Part shown: positions 56,199 through 64,000 of the stretch, one piece after another
How the letters are laid out: each line of letters begins with the position of its first letter
Position numbering within the stretch: the first letter of the stretch is position 1
From: Symbiodinium natans
Taxonomy: Eukaryota > Sar > Dinophyceae > Suessiales > Symbiodiniaceae
Reading direction: 5' to 3'
Assembly: GCA_905221605.1 (NCBI GenBank)
Contig: CAJNDS010002512.1
Span: forward strand, 936,360 to 1,000,359
DNA: 64,000 nt
Translations under genes and position numbers: made by a program
Notes under the pieces: generated by a model
Told to the model about the DNA's origin: nothing
The model's database searches: none
The model's input: only the letters and a program-made list of their open reading frames with translations

Positions 56199-56934
56199 TG
56201 GCACCTCCTTCGAGGTCAGGGCAGAGCGGTTTGTAGAGCTGCCACGAGGTGACGTTCTTCCTACCATCTTTCGAGCCGTACAGGTGCTGGAGGCGCGAGC
56301 ACATCGTTTTCAGGGCTGTTGGGACATGACGAAAAGAGTCTGCATGAGTCTGCATGGTCTGCATGAGTCTAGCAGACCGCATGCCAGCTGCTAGTCTTGT
56401 TCCTGGTTTCCCCAGACGTTACCTTGTTCTAACATATTTCCTGTAGCATCATTGGGAAGGGTTGACCGAAGCGCCAATCTTATTTTAACTCCAGGCTTGA
56501 ACAGCTTGCGTCGTGTAAGAGAGGAAGGGGTTGCATGGGGTGCTGCATTGGGTACACTATACACTATACGCCCCACCCCTGTGACACTGTGCCTTGAAAA
56601 ACTTGCGAAATCACAGGACCCTTGCTGTGGCTCAGAGCCCTGTGGGGTCAGTAGCAGCTTCGTAGAACTCCGCGTCAGCGCCGAGGAGCTACCAGATTCT
56701 TAAAGAGTCGACACAGTTCCAGATTTCAAGGACTTGTGGAGAAAGAAGGTGCAGGTGTAGAATGCAAAGATTTCAGCTTTGTCACCAGTGCTGCTTCAGG
56801 GGTTTGGGTTGAGGGCAAGAGCCATGTTCGGCTGGAGGGTGTGAGTGTACTTGTATGCGATCTGGTCCATGTTTCGCGAGCACCTGTTCAACTTCACTCT
56901 GTGTTTCCGAACCTACTGTAAATTCCTGTAGATT

Positions 56935-56952
56935 AAACCCCTAAACCCTAAA
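56935..56952. repeat. Short telomere-like CCCTAAA tract
   Basis: Two units, TAAACCCCTAAACCCTAAA-like, followed by degenerate copies. Confidence 0.55.
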
Positions 56953-57379
56953 ACCTGAAAACAGAAATCTCCAGAAACTTCGGCCTGAGACCCTGACCAC
57001 CCCTGACCAACACCTAGGCCCAAAGCATGGCGCTCGCACTCTCCGCAAAGTCGCCTACCACAATTCCACTGCCCAAGGCCTCGAAGTTGTCTGGGTTTGT
57101 TCGTCCAAGGCTCTGCACCTGTCAGGGTTGGGAAGCCTTGAGGCCCAACACAGCATCGAGTGGAGTTTAGAGACTGGGTTCCGACTGCCAGAGACTTTGG
57201 GAGGATCTCGACTTTGGCTTTTTGAGCTGTAATGGACCCAGATCCGACACACTAAGAAGTTCTGAGACCAAGCAGGCATCCGAAATGTGTTGGTTTTCAA
57301 GATCACTACTACGCAACGACATGGTCATTCAATGAAGACGCACGCGGCTGTTTGAAAACTAGCACGCCATGAAACAGTG

Positions 57380-58030
57380 CAGAGATCCGGGGACAGGAGT
57401 CTGCTTTACAGCAAAACAGTTCGAATAGCAAAAGGCCACGATACAACGAAGCAGTCACGAATAGAAGCTGTGCGCGGGGAGTTGCATTGAAACAAGATGT
57501 GCCAAAGAAGGAAGCACGATGGTTTGGCAGAGCACCTACCATGTAACGAATCGTCACTAACGAATGCGTTAGAGGAGTTGCTTTAGCGCAAGAACCTATC
57601 GAGCAATGGAATGCGTTGGTTTGCAAAAGCAACAAATTTGGTGGTTTGCAAAGGAACTTGACTAAACATGTCTGTTTTCAGGAATTAGGGAGCTGCTTTG
57701 ACGCAGAGCCTTTCGAGGGAACGCATTGGTTTGCAAAAAGAACTTCCACAGAATGTAACTTACGGTCTCGAAAGAAGCCGTGTGCAGGGAGTTGCTTTAA
57801 AGCCAAACTTTGCCACGAACGAAGCAGGGTGGCTTGCATAGCAACTTATTGGGGAAGGACATACAATATTTTGCAGAAAGCTACCACGCAATGAACCTGC
57901 GGTCATGCGCTTGAAGCAAAACTTTCGAAGCAGGAGACGTGGGTGTTTGCAACAACTGCCACGAACTGTCTCGAAAATCAGCTGTATGTGGCGCATTGCG
58001 GGGGAGCTACTTTAAAGCAAGTTTGGCTTG
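57380..58030. repeat. Degenerate tandem repeat, period about 100 bp, seven units
   Basis: The core GGGAGTTGCTTTAAAGCAAA, with variants, recurs near 57399, 57481, 57577, 57691, 57790, 57904 and 58005. Between cores, pieces such as CCACGAACGAAGCA and GGTTTGCA also recur. Spacing ranges from 82 to 114 bp, so the array is old and eroded. Confidence 0.7.
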
Positions 58031-61000
58031 GACAGCTGCTGCTTTGATGCTTGCCTGGTCGGGTTGTTTATGTAATGGTTTGGTTGGGCGGCGGTGGGGC
58101 GGTCGATTTAAAGATGTTTAAGACTTTCCTCTCGAAACGTGCTTGACTGCTTGCCGCTTGTACTTTGACTAAGATAGACCCTCATCGACACCTGCATTGC
58201 GGCCATGAAAAACATGTCGAAAGCAGCTCCAGTACCAGGCATTTGCTACTTTCTCAGCTGTGTGCCCATCGGTACATGTAGGGGCCAGCAAAGACCAAAA
58301 ATAAGCGCGCAAAGTTTCAGGATGTTTCCATAAAACTTCTTCACTGCGGGCCCAGTCAGGATTTCATTATGGTTTTCCACAACCATCAGCCATCGAAGCC
58401 TGTGCCACAGAACTCGGCCTTCACTTCTTAGAGACACGGCTATCCTGCCTGCAGGTTCCGCGATTAGCGCCCAACCAGAGACAGACTGGCCCTATGTTGA
58501 GCAGCGGGCTTCTTCTGTTGCTCCCTGCCGGCAATTTGAGGCGGCTAGTGCAGTAAGGTGTGAAGGTTGTGGACGAGGGACGAGAAAAATGGACTGCGCG
58601 ATCCAGACCCAGAGTACTTTGGTGCAGCCAGACATATCCGCTCGATCCGATGCCGAAGAACGCAAACGAACATAATCGCAGAAATGCATGAGTTTGAGGT
58701 CATGTCGGGTCCCGTAGTTCACCTGGCAAGTGGGATGCCTTGATAGATTAGCCAGTCGGGTCATGAGAAAGAGCTTGCAAGCTTATCTTCTTGCAGGTGA
58801 GGAAGGAATCGCTTCAGGGGAACATGGACATGGGATATGGCAACTTTACTAGCTCGACTGCTAGTCAGCTAGTGGGAGCACTGCTGCAAACGTGATGCCT
58901 CGTGTCGCCACGGGAAGCCAAGAATATCACATGGCGATGTTCGAGAGCTAAGAGACCTCGATAGTGCATCGGATCCCATCCTGTTGCTGTTTCGCAGTCT
59001 TGCTATCTGGATTCGTCAAAGGAGGCAATGACACACCGCCTCTGGAAAAAGGGGAGGGGCTCAGCATGTCGTCGCTCAGACTTCAAGCTGCGATCGCGAC
59101 GAGGTGTGCAAAGCCCTTTACTAAGAAAGGTGCGATGCCGTGTATTATGATCGGAAATATACCAGGTACAAATTGCCATGTGAGTTCATCGAGCGACTGG
59201 GATGCATACGCAGAATGACCAACCAACTGAAACGCGATTCTGTCATGGCTTCCGGCCGAAACCCTGTAGGCCTTGAGTCCTGAACCATAGCTGTCAGGGA
59301 AAAATTGAAACACCCTGCGCCTGACCAAGATCCAGCGGAGTGCTTCTTGCTCCACGAGCTAGTGGAGGTACAGCGGGTGGCCTTCGCGGCTTTTGTCAAG
59401 GGATTGCTAGACACAATGGCCTGCAGATGTCATTTTATTACTGGCCTGAATCAGATGAGGGTTTGTTCACAGACCAGCGGGCTGAACTCAGGTTTGGAAA
59501 GAACAGTGCTCGCAAAGTCGCCTGAACCTTTCATGTTTTTGTTGCCCAATTCTACACGACTTTGTAGTGGCGCGTGAGCTTGGAGTCTCCTCGGCGTGTT
59601 TCGGCATCGCCCACCCGGTAGTACAATTTCGTCATAAAGGCCATGAGAGAAGTTGCGAGAGGCCTTGGCGTGCCACGACACGCTCGCCTGTCTTCGCGAA
59701 CTAAGATCCAGGCAGCTTCGGGCTTTCACCATGCATCTTGGAGCACAGGTTTCCTGCAATTTCCACGCCATGTTGGCAATGAATGGGGATGCAACTTGTT
59801 CGGGTCTTCACAACTTCTCAAGTGTATCTCGTTCATGGCGAGTTCATTACCTCACATGTCAGGCCCTTAGGCATGTTCATGTGGGCAGCTACGTGGAGTG
59901 GAATTCCGGGGCATTTTTCATAATGATTGGGGGCGCAGAATTTCGTGCGTGGCTCTTGGCTTTCAGAGGGGGCCAGGCCCATTCGCACTTGAGGCTTTCA
60001 AACGTGTGTAGTAAGTGTAGTATGAGACTGGCCGTTTTGGTAGAGCCCCCAAGTCTGCGACGCAGGATAACTGACTGCTTCACGAACGCTTTGATTGAGG
60101 GTTACTGTGCAGTTCCACCCCCTGGGACCCTTGGAGCCGTGGTGTAAAAGACTGCATCTCAGACCTAAAAGAAGATGCGTGGCGTGCCCAAACGTCGCCC
60201 GGCCTTTTGTTTGAAAGAGTCAATGTCCCAGCTTGGAAGGCCTTGGATGTAGAGGTGTCGGAGAGGCAGACAAGGCAGGACCAGTCCAGTCATCCCTAAG
60301 CCCAGAACTCAGACCTCCAACACCCCCAGAGTCGGCCAACCACACTGGAGTGAGAGGTTTGGCAGGATGTGGGGGGCGTGGTTTTGCAGCCTTGTGGCGG
60401 TACGTATCTGAAAGGCAGACTCCAGGCCAGTTACAGTCTTAGGCCCTGAAGTTGAGGGCGCGAAGCCTTCATGCCCTACGCCGAAACGTAGCGATGTTTC
60501 AAGTCGATGTCGGTCACGCGCAGGTGGGTCAGACTGCTCGGCATTTCAGTCACACAAAGAGGTTTCTTGGAAGGACGTATGGGATGGTCACAGGAGTCGG
60601 AGGGCCATAGCGTCGTGAACAGGGGGCATACCCATAACAATTCGAACGCAGTTGAAATTTTGAAGGACGTGCCCGGTAAGTCCATCTCAGCCTCCATGTC
60701 TTGCTTCTCCTGCGTGCAGTCGCCTGGAGAGCGATACCACTACCCAGCTCGAGAGCGCTGCGCAAAAGCAGGCCAAGGGCCAAGGGTACATCTGGAACAT
60801 TCAGGGCAGAAAAGCTAAACATATCGGGGCCAAAGTGTAGCTGGCATTGTAGTGTATTATATTGTATTCCGTGGGGAAGCTGTGGGGTACTCGGCACCTG
60901 CACTCTGAAACATCGTGATTGACCTTGTGGTTTCAAAAGCCGCTTCTTCTTTGATAAGCGCGTAGCTCGTCGTAGCATTGTCTGGATGATCTGCTAAAGT

Positions 61001-63423
61001 GCAAGAGGCTTGCTCAGTTGGCCGTTTCCATCTGGGCCAGGTTCTGGTCAAGGAGCCCTGGCGCGGTACATCACCGCAAGCGTCAAATGGCAAGAACAGC
61101 TCCAAGTCATTCAGCGACTGCCTTGACATTGTCGGGCGCTCGGGGAGTTGGAACAGATTGTGAGGTGTTGGTGTTGTCCTGTCGTCGCCCTCATTGTTGT
61201 GGTTGTTGTTGTCGGTCGCCTCTTATCCCTCTTAGTTGGTCGTTCATTGTCCTTTCTTTGTGGTTGTTCAGCCCATTTCAGGCCCATCAACCTCCTCATT
61301 GGTGTAGCTGGTACTGCGGATGTGGGGGGAGCTTTCAAAGTTCACAGCACCCTTGGCAAGGCAGGGGATGGCTTTGGTTACATGCTGCAATGGTTTGCAA
61401 CAAAGCAGATCATTTGTATTGCATGCATGTCTATAGGCACTGCATGCCTGCGTGCATTGCTGATCTCCATTCTGGGCAAAGCGGCTGTGCTATGCCAGTC
61501 TCTGTAAAATCTGGCTGAGCCTGATCGAGTCCCTGGTTTGTCAGTGATGGAACTGGCCAGCCATTTTGCCACCAGTAGTCTGGTGGCATGTTTTTTTGCC
61601 ATTTCTTTCAGCCTTGGGGTGGTCGCGCAACCATCTCATGCTTGCAGAGGAGATGATTTCGCTATCCATTTTGGTAGTTTTTCGGCAACTTCAAGCTCTT
61701 CAAGGGTTTGACATGACAGCTGGACTTGGGATCAGGTGGGCTGGCGCGGCCTGTGACGGCTGCGATCATCGGGGAGGGAGCCGCTGTTTGTGAGCGACCT
61801 ACCTGTCTGCCACAGGGGCATTGAGCCTCAACATGAACGATAACCTTAAGCTTACTACCTTAACATCAACGTTAACATCAATGTGTTGGTGTTGTTGGTG
61901 CTGTTGTGTGTCCAGGGAAAGCTCAGGCCTGAGGCCAGCGTGTTGGAACTGATGGGGGGATGTGGCGTATTGTCGCTTGTGAATCAGGTCCAGAATCGGC
62001 AGAGGTGCAAGAAAAATCATCCATCAGGTGGCCACAAAGGATGGACGAGTAACTAATTGAATGTTAGATACTTGAGGCACATGCATCTTAAAATTATCGT
62101 TGTCATGACATGGCTACGTTCGCTCGAGTCGAGTCGGCTCGAATGAAGCGTTTCTTTTGCTTTCGGACTGCGATCTTTGCACCATGCAGAACACACACTT
62201 ACTGTGACAAGGTCAACAAGTTCTCGAACAACGAGATTCCGGAGGAGTTCAGCACCGGTGTCCTGCCAGCATTGCAGTGAAGATTCGTTTTCCGGAGAGT
62301 TGACGGGCTGTACAAGTTGCAGGAGCTGTTCATACTGGAACTTGCATGCGCTGTTCATTTGGAGGTTCTTGTTCAGTCGCTCAGTAGCTGCAGCAAGGGA
62401 ATATTGTCAAATGTTTTCAGAACCTGTCATCTGTTCTCAATCCGCTGCACAGCTTCTTGAACGAATAACAACTTACTCTCCATATCAAGCTTGCTCCAGT
62501 CCGTGTCTTGCCTTGTTGCGGGTGGCATCCATTCATGTAACTGCAAGCGCGGTGTCTTGTTGCCGCTGTGTCAAGGGACGATGTTTCTTCACTGCGCAAT
62601 ATAGTTCATTGGGCAAGCTACCGGCTCATGCCAAGCTGCCAAGAATTCATTTGAGCCCAAAGCCGCAGTAGCCTTGAAACTGCCATTCTAAGATTCCTGT
62701 CGGCATGACGATTTGGGATCTCTGGATGGAAACATTGGCAGGGGACATCCACAAATAGTGTTGGACCGTAGTTTTTCTCGTTTGCTTGGCGAGCGCATGT
62801 TGCAGGACATCGGCCGTGGTTGTAAGGTGCTATGCAAGGGTCCAAAAACAGTAAAATTGAGTGCTACTTGTACCTTGGACTCCAGGCCTGAAAACTCCGC
62901 ATCCCGAAACTTACAGAATCCTTCTCAGAGCCCAGAATTCCATGAAAAATCCTGGAATCGCAGGTGTCACGACTGGATGGCCAAGCCTGGATGCATTGTA
63001 CCGCCCAGTGCGTGGTGAGGTGACAGTGGCTTCTTGGATGATTCAACAACGGGCTGGGTAAAGTTGCTGAATTCTGAGGTCAGAATTAACTAGTCCGTGT
63101 TCAGGGAAACGTCCAGTGAGCCAACAACATTGGGTGCTGCATCACTGGGGGTGTTTCCTGAACCGCTGGAGCGGGTTTGAGCGTTTGAGGGTTCGGTAAA
63201 GCATTCGGAGGAGTGGCTGGTTCTTAGTAGGGAAGAAGGGAATGAGGTACCCTATATAATCCTTGCAATGGTTTTGGTTTTATGTGAGCCCGGCAGCTTT
63301 GGGGTTTAGGCGTCCGTTACTTTTTAATTTTAACGCTACGCGACCCGCCTCGGCCCGGCCCAGCGCATCCGCGTGAGCATGGCGATTCCGCAGCGCCCAA
63401 GTCGCTGGACCCCAAGCAATAAG

Positions 63424-63447
63424 GGTTGGGTTTAGGGTTTAGGGTTC
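63424..63447. repeat. Short telomere-like TTTAGGG tract
   Basis: Two to three TTTAGGG units on the + strand. Confidence 0.6.
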
Positions 63448-63897
63448 CGGGTTTATGGAGGGGGGTGCCTGTTCTCACAACCTATACACCTCCGGCCCGA
63501 GGCCTCGGCGGATACCTCTTGTAAACTAAATGACAAATAAGTTTTCACATAGAACTCATAATGTATTACATTATATCCAGAAGTTTGCTAGTCCTAGTTT
63601 TTTAATGTAATAAATGTGTGTTGCCTAAACAATTTCGCGTGTTCCTTCCGCTTCATACGTTCTTTTGTGGCACAGAATCGCATGATTTTATAATTGGTTC
63701 CTACAACACTCATTGATTTCATGTGATCGGCCCAAACCTTTAACTTCATGCAAGAAGAAGAGTCTGGCCCTACACATGTTGAAATCTGAGGTGACTGGCA
63801 CCCCTGGCAGCGGAAAGTCTGAGTTCCTGTTTTCTTTGGCCTTGAACTTGGCTCGGACTCACGGCTGGAGGCGGGAAGGATGGGCACCTGCACCATG

Positions 63898-63947
63898 TTT
63901 AGGGTTTAGGGTTTAGGATTTAGCGTTTAGGGTTTAGAGTTTAGGGT
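63898..63947. repeat. Telomere-like TTTAGGG tract
   Basis: About seven units with variants TTTAGGA, TTTAGCG and TTTAGAG. Confidence 0.75.
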
Positions 63948-64000
63948 GGATTGCGGATTGCTGCTTCGACCTCTCCGGCATGCCAAAGACATGAAGGCAA

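Larger units (their letters stand above)
55166..64000. other. Right flank with no recognisable gene
   Basis: Nothing with a conserved domain was seen on either strand. It contains a G run (56182-56198), a degenerate tandem repeat (57.4-58.0 kb), telomere-like tracts and an AT-richer patch around 63530-63700. Open frames are short and lack family signatures. Confidence 0.4.

Noticed and set aside
61148-61507. Hydrophobic open frame of 119 codons
   Set aside because: The Val/Leu-rich part comes from GTT/GTC-rich low-complexity DNA; the rest has no recognisable family.
1-64000. Dinoflagellate spliced-leader relic (CCGTAGCCATTTTGGCTCAAG-like) marking retrogenes
   Set aside because: Partial CCATTTTGG matches (for example near 61.66 kb) lack the flanking bases, so no relic is claimed.
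1-64000. tRNA, rRNA or CRISPR array
   Set aside because: No cloverleaf with intact A and B boxes, no rRNA-like block and no regularly spaced identical repeats were seen. A covariance-model scan would be needed to exclude tRNAs fully.

Overview
The window looks like nuclear DNA of a dinoflagellate, most likely a symbiodiniacean or a relative. The arguments are: three same-strand tandem copies of one gene; introns that repeatedly open with GC or GA instead of GT and close with AG followed by G; scattered TTTAGGG/CCCTAAA (plant-type telomeric) stretches; long C, G and simple-sequence runs; and very low gene density. No bacterial operons, rRNA, tRNA or CRISPR array were seen. The organism call is inference from these traits, not from a database match.

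Region 1 (1-13.6 kb) holds a head-to-tail array of three paralogues on the + strand (A about 142-3441, B 4706-7180, C about 7683-13637). The encoded protein has an N-terminal coiled coil, about four membrane segments, a conserved core with the motif TSIEELMLNAVAL, and a Cys-rich C-terminal half ending in repeated TCGC motifs. Its function is unknown. Aligning the copies to each other reveals the introns: one junction (after Tyr-Lys, GA donor) is shared by all three, while most others are private to one copy. C has also lost coding sequence and carries a probable frameshift, so it may be a pseudogene.

Region 2 (13.6-47.3 kb) is mostly gene-empty. It carries telomere-like tracts, homopolymers, microsatellites, a composite AT/poly-C/telomere-like/poly-G block at 27.7-28.3 kb, an 11-bp minisatellite at 38 kb and GA-rich tracts at 39.8-40.1 kb. 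A possible decayed or intron-broken ankyrin-repeat gene lies on the minus strand at 25.5-27.1 kb.

Region 3 (47.35-55.2 kb) is a near-complete non-LTR (LINE-type) retrotransposon on the + strand. In order it encodes a basic ORF1 with a hydrophobic N-terminus, an OTU-type cysteine protease domain, C2H2 zinc fingers, a 2A-like motif (GDVERQPGP), an apurinic-type (EEP) endonuclease, a reverse transcriptase with FVDD, and a C-terminal CCHC zinc knuckle. Several small frame changes between 49.4 and 50.9 kb interrupt what looks like one ancestral polyprotein. It is the best candidate here for an unusual system.

Region 4 (55.2-64 kb) again has no recognisable gene. It contains a degenerate tandem repeat of about 100 bp (57.4-58.0 kb) and telomere-like tracts near the right end.
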